Source of the DNA: Elusimicrobiota bacterium
GTDB lineage: Bacteria; Elusimicrobiota; Elusimicrobia; Elusimicrobiales; UBA9959
Length of the DNA: 64,000 bases
Reading direction: 5' to 3'
Assembly (NCBI GenBank): GCA_003482905.1
Contig: DMXM01000036.1
Span: forward strand, 81,339-145,338
Numbering within the stretch: position 1 is the first letter of the stretch; each line of letters starts with the position of its first letter. The notes below the pieces were generated by a model that did not search any database, was not told the origin of the DNA, and saw only the letters and a list, made by a program, of their open reading frames with translations. Positions 51,820 to 60,745 of this stretch are shown here, in pieces. The translations under genes and the position numbers were made by a program.

Positions 51820-52755
51820 ATGAAAAAGATAAAACTTTTAGCCGCGGCCGCGCTGTTCGCCGGGGCCTGCGCGCCTTCCAAAACCGTAAAGACCCAGCAG
51901 GCCGTCAGCGTGGACAAGACCGAAAAGGTCGAGTCTAAGTACACCGGACCGAAGCGCCGCATAGGCGTGGTGGAGTTCGAGAACAAATCCGCATACGGCC
52001 AGGGCCGCCTGGGCGGCGCAGCTTCCGATATACTGGTGACCGAACTTGTTAAATCCGGCAAGTTCATCGTGGTAGAGCGCGACCGCCTCGCCAAGATAAT
52101 GGAAGAGCAGAAATTCCAGTCCCAGGGAATGGCCGACCCGGCTACCGTGGCCAGGATCGGCCAGGTAATGGGCCTGGAGGCTATAGTGGTGGGTTCCGTC
52201 TCCCAGTTCGGCGTCAAAAAGGAGGGGTCCGACTACCTGCTGACCCAGTCCAAGCGCCAGGTGGCCGACGTCACCGTGGACATAAGGCTGGTGGACGTGC
52301 AGAGCGGCCAGGTGATACTGGCGGATTCCGGCAAGGGTATGGCAAAGTCGACCAAGGCTTCTTTCCTGGGTATGGGCACCAAGGGCGGCTATGACGAAAC
52401 GCTCGAGGGCGAGGCCCTGCGCGCTTCGCTGGTGCAGTTCGTCACCAATATCGCCAGCCAGTTGAACAAGAAACCCTGGTCGTGCATGATAGCCGCCGCC
52501 GCGCGGGAACAGCTTTATCTGAACGCCGGGCAGGACTCCGGTGTGACCGAAGGCATGAAACTGGACTGCTACCGCCAGGGGGACGCTATACGCGACCCGC
52601 GCTCCAACCTGGTGATAGGCCACGTGGAGGACTACCTGGGCCGCGCCGAAGTGACCGGCCCCTGCGGTGATTCCGGCGACTGCGCCAAGGCGCAGTTCAC
52701 AAAGTCCGCCGGCGGCTCGGCCAAGGCCGGGGATATCTGCCGCCTGGCGAAATAG
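51820..52755 (+). CDS. CsgG-family outer-membrane lipoprotein
   Basis: The 311-aa product has a lipobox (ALFAGACAPSK, Cys17) and the CsgG core: RRIGVVEFENKSAYGQGRLG, TELVKSGKFIVVERDRLAKI, GLEAIVVGSVSQFGVK and VTVDIRLVDVQSGQVILADS. In Escherichia coli, CsgG forms the curli secretion channel. No curlin or CsgE/F gene is seen, so it may instead serve a different envelope role in this gene trio. The C-terminal part has Cys pairs (CMIAAAAREQ, GPCGDSGDCAK) that may form disulfides. Confidence 0.88.
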   Translation: MKKIKLLAAAALFAGACAPSKTVKTQQAVSVDKTEKVESKYTGPKRRIGVVEFENKSAYGQGRLGGAASDILVTELVKSGKFIVVERDRLAKIMEEQKFQSQGMADPATVARIGQVMGLEAIVVGSVSQFGVKKEGSDYLLTQSKRQVADVTVDIRLVDVQSGQVILADSGKGMAKSTKASFLGMGTKGGYDETLEGEALRASLVQFVTNIASQLNKKPWSCMIAAAAREQLYLNAGQDSGVTEGMKLDCYRQGDAIRDPRSNLVIGHVEDYLGRAEVTGPCGDSGDCAKAQFTKSAGGSAKAGDICRLAK

Positions 52756-52779
52756 TTCCGCCGGGCTTTTCTGGTTTTT

Positions 52780-54315
52780 ATGTTATCCAAGTTGCGCACA
52801 TTATGTCTTAAAGGCATAGACGGCAGGGAGGTAAGCGCCGAGGTCTACATTGCCCCGGGCCTGCCCGCCTATACCGTGGTGGGCCTGCCAGACGCCGCCG
52901 TAAAAGAGGCGAAGGACCGGGTGGTGGCCGCCGTGCGCAATTCCGGCTACGAGTTCCCCTCAAAACGTATAACCGTCAACCTGGCCCCGGCGGAGATAAA
53001 AAAGTCCGGCACGCATTTCGACCTGCCCATAGCCCTGGGCGTGCTGGCCGCCTCCGGCAAGCTCGGAAAGAAGCCTCCGGCGCGCATGGAAGATACATTC
53101 TTCATAGGAGAACTTGCATTGGACGGCGCCGTACGGCCGGTGGCGGGAGTTCTCCCCATGCTGCTGGCGCTGAAGGGTTCCGGGAAAACTGCCGTCGTTC
53201 CGGTCGGAAATTCCGCGGAGGCCGCCGTTTCCGGCGTAGCCTGCCTGGCCGCCTCCTCCCTAAAAGAAGCCGCTGCCTGGCTTGCCGGCGCCGGGGAACT
53301 GAACCCCTGCGCCCCGGCCCCTGAACATAAGCCATCCCCATTCCAGGCGCCGGACCTTTGCGAGGTGAAGGGACAGGTCTTCGCCAAGCGGGCACTGGAA
53401 ATAGCCGCGGCCGGTTTTCACAACGTTATTATGGTGGGGCCGCCCGGCGCCGGCAAGAGCATGCTGGCCCGCCGCTTCGGCGCGCTGCTCCCGCCGATGA
53501 CCTTCGACGAGTCCCTGGAGACTACCAAGCTCTATTCCGTCAGCGGGCAGGGCGCGGCCGGGCGCCTTGTGAGCGAGCGGCCTTTCAGGGAACCGCACCA
53601 TACAATTTCCGACGCCGCGCTTATAGGGGGCGGCTCCAGCCCCAGGCCGGGAGAAGTTTCCCTGGCGCACAACGGCGTACTTTTCCTGGACGAATTTCCG
53701 GAATTCTCCCGCCCGGCCATAGAGGCCCTGCGCGAGCCGCTGGAGGTCTGGAAAGTCACGGTTTCCAGGGTAAAGGAGAGCGTGGCCTACCCTGCGCGTT
53801 TCCTGATGGTCGCCGCCATGAACCCTTGCCCCTGCGGTTATCTCGGCCACCCCACCCGGGAGTGCGCCTGTACGCCGCTGCAGGTACACAAGTATCGCGC
53901 CAAGATTTCCGGCCCCATCCTGGACCGTATAGACCTGCATGTGCAGCTGTCGGCCGTTAAATATGCCGACTGGGAGGCTCTGCCGAAAGGGGAACCGACG
54001 GCGGACATAGCGGGGCGGGTGATGAAGGCTATAGAGATACAGCGGCAGAGATTTAAAGGGGAAACGCGCGCCAACGCATTTATGGCCGGCGCCGAGCTGC
54101 GCAGGCATTGCGTGCTGCCGGAGGGGGCCTCGGCCGTGCTTGAGACGGCCATGAACAAACTGGGCTTCTCCGCCCGCTCCCTGGATAAAATACTTAAGGT
54201 CTCAAGGACCATAGCGGACCTGGAGGGCCAGTCCGACATAAAGCGGGAGCACGTGATTGAGGCGGTGCAGTACAGGATGCTGGACAAGGCCGCGGAACTG
54301 CCGGCTGGGATCTGA
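52780..54315 (+). CDS. comM: YifB/ComM-family AAA+ ATPase
   Basis: Hexameric helicase-like AAA+ that promotes branch migration during natural transformation. The 511-aa product has an N-terminal Lon-like domain (LPAYTVVGLPDAAVKEAKDR), Walker A GPPGAGKSMLARRF (about residue 222), Walker B FLDEFPEFSR, the Cys pair region NPCPCGYLGHPTRECAC and a C-terminal Mg-chelatase domain. It lies 24 nt after the CsgG gene and upstream of dprA, another transformation protein, with a type IV pilus operon elsewhere in the window, so competence is plausible. Confidence 0.92.
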   Translation: MLSKLRTLCLKGIDGREVSAEVYIAPGLPAYTVVGLPDAAVKEAKDRVVAAVRNSGYEFPSKRITVNLAPAEIKKSGTHFDLPIALGVLAASGKLGKKPPARMEDTFFIGELALDGAVRPVAGVLPMLLALKGSGKTAVVPVGNSAEAAVSGVACLAASSLKEAAAWLAGAGELNPCAPAPEHKPSPFQAPDLCEVKGQVFAKRALEIAAAGFHNVIMVGPPGAGKSMLARRFGALLPPMTFDESLETTKLYSVSGQGAAGRLVSERPFREPHHTISDAALIGGGSSPRPGEVSLAHNGVLFLDEFPEFSRPAIEALREPLEVWKVTVSRVKESVAYPARFLMVAAMNPCPCGYLGHPTRECACTPLQVHKYRAKISGPILDRIDLHVQLSAVKYADWEALPKGEPTADIAGRVMKAIEIQRQRFKGETRANAFMAGAELRRHCVLPEGASAVLETAMNKLGFSARSLDKILKVSRTIADLEGQSDIKREHVIEAVQYRMLDKAAELPAGI

Positions 54316-54332
54316 AATAAACGGAGGCTTAC

Positions 54333-55481
54333 ATGCGGAACTTTACTTTTACGGCTTTAATTCTGTTCACGCCCGGCCGGGCCGCGGCGGCCTCCGCGGC
54401 GGACGCTCCGCAGGTCATAATGCCTTCGGAGAACAAGCCGGCCGTGGCGACGGCGCCGGTCACTACGCAGGATTTTCCCCAGTTGGAGGAAGTACCGCTT
54501 TCGTCCAAGCCGGCCGAGGCCGTAGAACCGCCGGCGCCGGCCAAGCCCGTGCAAGCTGTTAAGTCCGCTGCCGCGCCCGCGGCCCCGGTCAAGCGCGCCG
54601 AAGAGGCGCCGCTTCCCGTTAAACCCGCCGTAGCGGTTAAGCCGGCGGCGGCTCCGGAAATTAAAAAGCCGGCGGAGCGGAAAAAGAAGGTTCTTCCTTC
54701 TACGCCTATCCCGCAGCCGGAGCCCAAGCCCGAGGGCGGCTTTACGGTGACCAAGACCCACAAAGTGACCGAGGGGGACACGCTTTGGGACCTTTCCGCG
54801 AAATACTACCAGGATCCTTTCAAATGGGGCAGGATATATAACGCGAACCTTAATGTGGTATCGAACCCCGACCTGATAAATCCGAAAGACGAACTGATCA
54901 TACCGGAAATAACGGAAAGTGTCAGGCCCGAGACGCAAAAAACCGTGGTGGCAGGTGAGGGGGATACCGTAAAGGACGCGGAACTCTTCAGCTCGGAGGT
55001 GGCCCAGCCCGAGGCGGCGGAGGCCGCGCCGGTCGAGCCGCCCGCGCCCGCTAAGACGGCCGCGGCGGAGGCTAGCGACGCGTTGGCCGGTTTTGACCGC
55101 GAGTATATGTCCGAGGACATGCCGGAACATCAGAAGGAATGGGACTCCGGCGTGAAGGTAGTGCCGGACGGCTGGCGCGAGGACGGCGTCATCAGCGCCA
55201 AGGAAAAAGGCGACGGTGACGGTATGGACGACGGCCTTTCCATGGACGGAGAGATACTTGGTATTTCCATGGCCAGGCCAGGCCTGGTTAAAAAGGGAGA
55301 CTATCTCGCAGTTTACATGAAAGGAACTGACGCCTATGACAAGGCCGGCCGCAGGCTGGGCCGCGAGGTGCAGGCGGCCGGCATGCTAGAGGTGCTGGAG
55401 TCCGAGGGCTCAAGGGTGAGGGCCAGGATAATAGATTCCGTTACTCCTATTTCAAAAGGGTACGTCGTAAAGAAGAAGTAA
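54333..55481 (+). CDS. LysM-domain envelope protein
   Basis: The 382-aa product starts with a signal-like segment (MRNFTFTALILFTPGRAAAA). A long Pro/Ala/Lys-rich linker leads to a LysM domain at about residues 145-195 (THKVTEGDTLWDLSAKYYQD, then NPDLINPKDELIIPE), which binds peptidoglycan. A second small domain (GILGIS-type strand region, EILGISMARPGLVKKGDYLA) follows. It lies between comM and dprA with gaps of 17 nt. Its enzymatic role is not seen; no catalytic motif is found. Confidence 0.8.
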   Translation: MRNFTFTALILFTPGRAAAASAADAPQVIMPSENKPAVATAPVTTQDFPQLEEVPLSSKPAEAVEPPAPAKPVQAVKSAAAPAAPVKRAEEAPLPVKPAVAVKPAAAPEIKKPAERKKKVLPSTPIPQPEPKPEGGFTVTKTHKVTEGDTLWDLSAKYYQDPFKWGRIYNANLNVVSNPDLINPKDELIIPEITESVRPETQKTVVAGEGDTVKDAELFSSEVAQPEAAEAAPVEPPAPAKTAAAEASDALAGFDREYMSEDMPEHQKEWDSGVKVVPDGWREDGVISAKEKGDGDGMDDGLSMDGEILGISMARPGLVKKGDYLAVYMKGTDAYDKAGRRLGREVQAAGMLEVLESEGSRVRARIIDSVTPISKGYVVKKK

Positions 55482-55497
55482 GGGCTAAGGGGGAAGT

Positions 55498-56628
55498 ATG
55501 GGGGTGGACTTAGAGGAAGAGAAGCTGGCCCGGGTGCGGTTGAATTTTTTCGCCTGTCATAAAAGCGACTGGTTGCTGCGTCTTATCGATATGTACGGCG
55601 GAGCGGCCGAACTTTTAAAGCGGCCCCCGGCGGAATTAGCGGCCGGGGGCGGCGTGACGCTCGATACCGCCCTTCGCCTGGCCGCCCAGACGGCCGCCGC
55701 GGACCCGGAGAAAGAACTGCTGGCCGCCCAAAAGGCGGGCATTTCAGTTCTGACCGTCCTCGACGAGGGCTATCCCGAACTCCTTAAAAAGATCTACGAC
55801 CCGCCGCTGGTCATCTACGTGCGCGGGGAGCTGAAGCCGCAGCCAGCCGCGGGCATAGTGGGCACGCGCAAGGCCACCGCTTACGGCCTGCGCACGGCCG
55901 CCAGGCTGGCGCGGGAACTGGCCGGGGCCGGCGTGGCGGTGGCCAGCGGCCTGGCCAGGGGGATTGATACGGCGGCGCACCAGGCGGCGCTGGAGGCAGG
56001 CGGGGTTACCTGGGCGGCGCTGGGGGCCGGCCTGAACGAAATTTATCCCTGGGAAAATAAAAAGCTGGCTGAAAGGATAGTCGAGGGGGGCGGGGCGCTG
56101 ATCTCTGAATTCCCCCTGGACAAAGGTCCGCTGCAGGCCAATTTCCCCAGGCGCAACCGTATAATTTCGGGGCTGTCGTTGGCTACCGTGGTGGTGGAGG
56201 GCGGTTTTGAGTCGGGCGCTCTTATTACGGCGCGCTTCGCGCTGGACCAGGGCAGGGAGGTACTGGCGGTGCCGGGGCCGGTGGACTCCCCGGCGAGCCG
56301 GGGGCCTAATTTCTTTATTAAGAACGGCGCTTATCCGGCGGAGTGCGGCAACGATATTATTTCCTGCTTCCCCCCTGAAGCGATGTTCGGCCTGAAGCTT
56401 TCCGCCGGTGCGGAGGCCGAAAGCCCGTCGTCGGCGGCGCTGGGGGAGCTTTCTCCGGACGCGCTGCTGGCTTACAAGGCCATCGCCGGGGACGAGGCGG
56501 GGCTCAGCGCGGACGAGGTGACGCAGCGGCTGGCGTGGCGGGTGCAGCGGGCGGCGGCGGCGCTGTTCGAGCTTGAGGTTTCTTCGCTGGTCATCTCTAA
56601 AGGCGGCCGCTACTGCCGCTCTTCCTGA
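55498..56628 (+). CDS. dprA: DNA-processing protein DprA
   Basis: Binds incoming single-stranded DNA and loads RecA in natural transformation. The 376-aa product has a SAM-like helical N-terminus, the extended Rossmann fold with GIVGTRKATAYGLRTAARLA, ASGLARGIDTAAHQAALEAG, ALGAGLNEIYPWENKKL and NFPRRNRIISGLSLATVVVE, and a C-terminal winged-helix (DALLAYKAIAGDEAGLSADE). All conserved blocks are kept. It follows comM and the LysM gene. Repeat copy 4 starts 14 nt after its stop. Confidence 0.95.
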   Translation: MGVDLEEEKLARVRLNFFACHKSDWLLRLIDMYGGAAELLKRPPAELAAGGGVTLDTALRLAAQTAAADPEKELLAAQKAGISVLTVLDEGYPELLKKIYDPPLVIYVRGELKPQPAAGIVGTRKATAYGLRTAARLARELAGAGVAVASGLARGIDTAAHQAALEAGGVTWAALGAGLNEIYPWENKKLAERIVEGGGALISEFPLDKGPLQANFPRRNRIISGLSLATVVVEGGFESGALITARFALDQGREVLAVPGPVDSPASRGPNFFIKNGAYPAECGNDIISCFPPEAMFGLKLSAGAEAESPSSAALGELSPDALLAYKAIAGDEAGLSADEVTQRLAWRVQRAAAALFELEVSSLVISKGGRYCRSS

Positions 56629-56641
56629 GGCGGCTATTCAT

Positions 56642-56821
56642 AAAATTCCGCCAAGACCGCGGGGGGTGAAGTCGGGCAACCCGGGGTATGGGCCCGTCGG
56701 GCACGGGGTCGGGACACACCGTGCCCGCCCCTCCTCTCTCGGCCTTCGCGCTTACGTAAGCTCAGGCCTCCGAGAGGGCCCGCCGAACCCATACCCCGGG
56801 CTGCCCTCCGGGCGAAATTTT
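56642..56821 (+). repeat. dispersed intergenic inverted-repeat element, copy 4 (long arms)
   Basis: Outermost arms: 56642-56652 with 56811-56821 (10 of 11 pairs). Inner arms: GGGCAACCCGGGGTATGGG (56674-56692) with 56788-56806 (18 of 19 pairs). The core has a CGGGCACGG/CCGTGCCCG hairpin and a CTCTCGG/CCGAGAG arm, ending in the palindrome GCTTACGTAAGC, matching the layout of copies 1-3 with different sequence. It lies between dprA and topA, same orientation. No gene is supported in this 253-bp gap. Confidence 0.8.
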
Positions 56822-56859
56822 AGTAATAGCCGCGCTTATTTTGCCTTATAAGGATAAAA

Positions 56860-56865
56860 TATAAT
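56860..56865 (+). promoter_or_regulatory. candidate -10 box of topA
   Basis: TATAAT in a strongly AT-rich tract, 16 nt before the topA ATG. No convincing -35 is at 16-18 nt. The leader would be about 10 nt and lacks a Shine-Dalgarno sequence. Confidence 0.45.
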
Positions 56866-56881
56866 ATTATAGATATCTAAT

Positions 56882-59125
56882 ATGGCTGAAAAATTACCTA
56901 AAGTTAAAACCACTACTAAATCTATGGCTGAAAAAACTCCTAAGGTCGCCGCGGAAAAAACTCCCAAGGTTCTGGCTGAGAAGAAGCCCAAGGCCGCGAG
57001 GACCGGCTTGAAGCATCTTGTTATCGTAGAGTCTCCCACCAAGGAGAAGACGATAGGCCGCTTCCTCGATTCCGATTTTATCGTGCGCAGTTCTTTCGGG
57101 CACGTGCGCGACCTGCCCAAGGACGAGCTTGGCGTGGACGTGAAGGGTACGTTCGCGGCCAAGTACGTGCTGGTGGAGAGGGCCAAGAAGATAGTCGCCG
57201 AACTTAATACCATCGCCAAGAACGTGGACGTGGTTTACCTGGCCACCGACCCGGACCGCGAAGGCGAGGCCATCAGCTGGCATTTGAAAGAGGTGATAAA
57301 GGCGGGCGACGCCCCTTTCAAGCGCATCAGCTTCCATGAAATAACCAAGACCGCCATAGAGGAATCCCTTAAAAGCCCGCGCGACCTGGATATGGCGCTG
57401 GTGAACGCCCAGCAGTCCCGCCGCATCATAGACCGCATTGTGGGCTACAAGCTTTCCCCGCTGCTGTGGAGCAAGATCAAGAGCGGCCTGTCCGCCGGGC
57501 GCGTGCAGTCCGTCACCGTGCGCCTGATAGCTGAGCGCGCAAAGGAAATAGCGGCGTTCAAAGAAGAGGACTATTACACCGTTTACACCAGGCTGGCCAA
57601 GGGCGACTCCAAGGACTTCGACTCCAAGCTGGTGCGCTGGGAAGGCGCGCCGGTGGAGCAGACCATCCTGCTGAAGCTTTTCGCCGAGGATTACCGTTAT
57701 AAAACCTCGGTCTTCAAGAAGGTGGAAGACACGGTGGAGGCCGGCACGCATTTGCGCGGCTCCACGCTGAAGGTCTCCAAGGTGGACGCCAAGGCGGTGC
57801 GCCAGAAGCCCAAGCCGCCTTTCATCACCAGCACGCTGCAGCAGGACGCCTACAACAAACTTGGTTTCTCGTCGGACCGCACCATGAAGGTGGCGCAGAG
57901 CCTTTACGAAGGCGTGGAGCTGGAAGGCGAGCGCTCCGGTCTTATCACCTACATGCGTACGGACTCCTTCAACGTGAGCGCCGACATGCAGAAAGAGGCC
58001 GCCAGGTTCATAACCGAGATCTACGGCAAGGACTTCTGCCCGGCCAAGCCGCCGACTTACCTTAAGAAGGTGAAGGGCGCCCAGGAAGCCCACGAGGCCA
58101 TCCACCCCACCTCAGCCTATAAACGGCCGGAAGAAATGGGCAAGTTCCTCAACCCCGACCAGGCCAAGCTTTACGACCTTATCTGGCGCCGCTTCATGGC
58201 CAGCCAGATGGAAGAGGCCATCTTCGACTCCCTCAGCGTCGAATTCTCCGACGACAATAGCCGCGCCGTGCTGCGCACAAGCGGCCGCACTGTGAAGTTC
58301 GAGGGTTATTTGAAGATCTACATGGAGGAGAAAGAGGAAGAGGTGGCCGGCGAGGACGAAGAGGGCTCGGCCGCCCTGCCGCCCCTGAAAGAGGGGGACA
58401 TTGTTACCCTTAAGGACGTCGTCACCAAGGCGCACAAGACCAGCCCTCCGCCAAATTACAACGAGGCCAGTATCATTAAGACCCTGGAAAAGCACGGCAT
58501 AGGCCGCCCCTCCACCTACGCCGTCATCATAAAGAACGTCGTGGACCGCGGCTATATCAACCGCGAGAAGGACAGGAAGCTGCTGATCACCGAACTGGGC
58601 GCGCTGGTGACGGAGAAGCTCAAGGATTTCTTCAAGGATATCATGGAGATCTCCTACACGGCCTCCATCGAGGACAAGCTGGACGATATAGCCGACGGCA
58701 ACATGGACTGGGTCAAGTTCATGCAGGATTTCTACGGCCCCTTCGCTATCGAGCTGGCCACGGCGGAAAAGGATATGACCAAGTCCCGCCCGAACGTCAT
58801 CAAGACCGACGAGAAGTGCCCGCTGTGCCTCAGCCCCATGGTGCAGCGCGAGAGCCGCTTTGGCAAGTACCTGTCGTGCTCGCGCTTCCCCAAGTGCAAA
58901 GGGAAAGTGCCGCTGGACAAAGAAGGCAACAAGCAGGATTACTTCGCGCCGATCAAGACCGAGAAGATCTGCGTCAAGTGCAACAAGAACGCCATGCTGC
59001 TCAGGAAGAGCGCCAGGGGCTATTTCCTGGCCTGTTCCGGCTTCCCCAAGTGCCGCAACATCGAGCCGCCCACGCCCGAAGAAGTGGAGAGGCTTATAAA
59101 CTCAAGGCCCAAGCCGGCCCAGTAG
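56882..59125 (+). CDS. topA: DNA topoisomerase I
   Basis: Type IA topoisomerase relaxing negative supercoils. The 747-aa product has the TOPRIM domain (LVIVESPTKEKTIGRFL, ATDPDREGEAISWHL), the catalytic Tyr in GLITYMRTDSFNVSADM, and two C-terminal zinc ribbons (CPLCLSPM...CSRFPKC and CVKCNKNA...CSGFPKC). The N-terminus adds about 38 Lys-rich residues made of AEKxPKV repeats (AEKLPKV, AEKTPKV, AEKTPKV, AEKKPK) absent from typical TopA. Short AT-rich leader, no ribosome-binding site. Ended by a perfect terminator. Confidence 0.96.
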   Translation: MAEKLPKVKTTTKSMAEKTPKVAAEKTPKVLAEKKPKAARTGLKHLVIVESPTKEKTIGRFLDSDFIVRSSFGHVRDLPKDELGVDVKGTFAAKYVLVERAKKIVAELNTIAKNVDVVYLATDPDREGEAISWHLKEVIKAGDAPFKRISFHEITKTAIEESLKSPRDLDMALVNAQQSRRIIDRIVGYKLSPLLWSKIKSGLSAGRVQSVTVRLIAERAKEIAAFKEEDYYTVYTRLAKGDSKDFDSKLVRWEGAPVEQTILLKLFAEDYRYKTSVFKKVEDTVEAGTHLRGSTLKVSKVDAKAVRQKPKPPFITSTLQQDAYNKLGFSSDRTMKVAQSLYEGVELEGERSGLITYMRTDSFNVSADMQKEAARFITEIYGKDFCPAKPPTYLKKVKGAQEAHEAIHPTSAYKRPEEMGKFLNPDQAKLYDLIWRRFMASQMEEAIFDSLSVEFSDDNSRAVLRTSGRTVKFEGYLKIYMEEKEEEVAGEDEEGSAALPPLKEGDIVTLKDVVTKAHKTSPPPNYNEASIIKTLEKHGIGRPSTYAVIIKNVVDRGYINREKDRKLLITELGALVTEKLKDFFKDIMEISYTASIEDKLDDIADGNMDWVKFMQDFYGPFAIELATAEKDMTKSRPNVIKTDEKCPLCLSPMVQRESRFGKYLSCSRFPKCKGKVPLDKEGNKQDYFAPIKTEKICVKCNKNAMLLRKSARGYFLACSGFPKCRNIEPPTPEEVERLINSRPKPAQ

Positions 59126-59140
59126 CGGCGAGGTCGTCGC

Positions 59141-59177
59141 AAAAAAATCCCGGGTCGAAAGACCCGGGATTTTTTTT
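59141..59177. terminator. strong bidirectional terminator between topA and amylase gene
   Basis: AAAAAAATCCCGGGTC (59141-59156) pairs perfectly with 59161-59176 around a GAAA tetraloop, with A and T runs at the base. It serves convergent topA and the minus-strand amylase. Confidence 0.95.
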
Positions 59178-59187
59178 AAAGCTCCGG

Positions 59188-60630
59188 CTATTTGGACGCG
59201 CGGCTCCAGACGGCGTAGCGCTCGCCGCTGGCTTCCAGCGTCCAGCCATCGCCGGGCGCCCAGCTCCTGTTGCCAAGCTTCATCACCAGCTGTTTGTTCT
59301 TGCCGGCTATGGTGGCGGTGTACAGGCCGTTGCTGGCTGCCAGTACCTGTATGGGGCTGGTGGAAGTTATCCCGGCGCTCCTGCGCACCGCTATCAGTTT
59401 TGCGATGGCGTCGCGGTAAGCCGGGCCCCAGTCGAAAAAATGCGGCCAGAAGACGCAGGGGATGCCGGGATGGGTCAGGATGTAGGCATAGCCCATCACG
59501 CGCTGGGCCTTATACTCGGCGGAGGCGTTCCGGATGAAATTGGGGTCGCGCGGGGAGGTGTCGTGGGATTCCACGTAGGTCACGGCCTTGGCCGGCCACC
59601 AGCCTATCACGCCTGAGGGGCGGCCGTTGTCGTTCAAGAGTTCGTAACGCTCGCTTTCCACCGCTCCCACCAGGGCGTAGCGCTGCGTAAAATCGAAAGC
59701 CGTGGAGGCGTTGGCGCGGCTTGGCGAGGAGTCGGTGCCGTCTATCCAGTTGGTGATCTGCTGGCGGTCCCCGTCGTAATATTCGCCCACGGTGAATACC
59801 GGGCTGGAGGCGGTGTTGTAATCCTCGATGTGGGACGGGGCGTAGCCCTTTACCATGTCGTAGCGCCAGCCGTCGAAACCTATGGTATGCTTGAGCCAGC
59901 GCATGAACACGCGGCTGTCTTCCTGCACTACGGGGTTGCGGTGGTCCAGGTCCCGGCAGCCGAAGTCGCCCTGGCCTTCGTCGCCGTAGATGGCGCGCGG
60001 CATGGCCGCGTAGGGGGGCTGGGCCCAGACCTCGTCGTCGTTGACTATAACGTCGGAGGACCAGTCGGGGGATTGGAAATCCAGCCAGTTGGCGCTGCCG
60101 TTGCGGTGGTTTAAAACTATGTCGGACAGAACCTTGATGCCGGACTTGTGCATAGCCTTGACCGCCCCTATAAGGGCTTCCTTCTTCCCCCACTGCGAGT
60201 CAAGGTCGTACCACTCGCGTGGGTAATAGCTGCCCACCGAGACCGGCGGGAACCAGATCAGGTCGAAGCCGGCGGCGGCGATCTCGGGGGCTTTCCGGGA
60301 GAGCACGCCCCACCAGCCGCCCGCGGGGTGCTGCCAGTAATCGTCCGCGTACCAGTGAAAGCCCTGCAGCAGGATAAGTTCGCTGCCTGGCACGTCCAGG
60401 CGGCGCTGCGGAGGAGGGGTGAATAATTTGCTGGAATACTTCCTGACGGCGGCGTACCAGTCGGATTCGGCGGCCGTGAAGGTCCTTGCCGGTTCCGGGA
60501 CGGGGAGGAACGCGGCGCCGGCCGCGGCTTTCAACTGGGCCGCTGCTGGCCGAAATTCTGCCGCGTAAATAAACGAATTAAAAAGAGAAAGGAACGTTAA
60601 CGCCGCAAAGAGTCTGGTGAACCGCGTCAT
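59188..60630 (-). CDS. secreted alpha-amylase (GH13)
   Basis: Hydrolyses alpha-1,4-glucans. A signal peptide is present (FTRLFAALTFLSLFNSFIYA). The GH13 motifs are SDIVLNHRNG (region I), GFDGWRYDMVKGYAP with nucleophile Asp (II), FTVGEYYDGD with acid Glu (III), and VESHDTSPRD (IV), where the usual Asn before His is Ser. This layout fits the GH13_6-like group. Length 480 aa. It is a single gene, convergent with topA and divergent from the Xer gene. The protein should be exported. Confidence 0.9.
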   Translation of the reverse strand: MTRFTRLFAALTFLSLFNSFIYAAEFRPAAAQLKAAAGAAFLPVPEPARTFTAAESDWYAAVRKYSSKLFTPPPQRRLDVPGSELILLQGFHWYADDYWQHPAGGWWGVLSRKAPEIAAAGFDLIWFPPVSVGSYYPREWYDLDSQWGKKEALIGAVKAMHKSGIKVLSDIVLNHRNGSANWLDFQSPDWSSDVIVNDDEVWAQPPYAAMPRAIYGDEGQGDFGCRDLDHRNPVVQEDSRVFMRWLKHTIGFDGWRYDMVKGYAPSHIEDYNTASSPVFTVGEYYDGDRQQITNWIDGTDSSPSRANASTAFDFTQRYALVGAVESERYELLNDNGRPSGVIGWWPAKAVTYVESHDTSPRDPNFIRNASAEYKAQRVMGYAYILTHPGIPCVFWPHFFDWGPAYRDAIAKLIAVRRSAGITSTSPIQVLAASNGLYTATIAGKNKQLVMKLGNRSWAPGDGWTLEASGERYAVWSRASK

Positions 60631-60730
60631 GCCGTTTCTCCGTGCCTGTTTCAGGTGGATTACATGGATATTATATCTGTTTATAAATATCCTGCCTAAG
60701 GGCCAAAAGACCTATAAGGGCCCCGCTAAT

Positions 60731-60739
60731 TGCTAAAAT
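60731..60739 (+). promoter_or_regulatory. extended -10 box of the Xer gene, probable leaderless start
   Basis: TGCTAAAAT (60731-60739) is a TGn extended -10 and lies only 6 nt before the ATG at 60746. Transcription would begin at the start codon. Confidence 0.5.
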
Positions 60740-60745
60740 TATGGC

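Noticed and set aside
50073..52755. Curli secretion operon.
   Set aside because: Only a CsgG-family protein is present; curlin repeats, CsgE and CsgF are absent.
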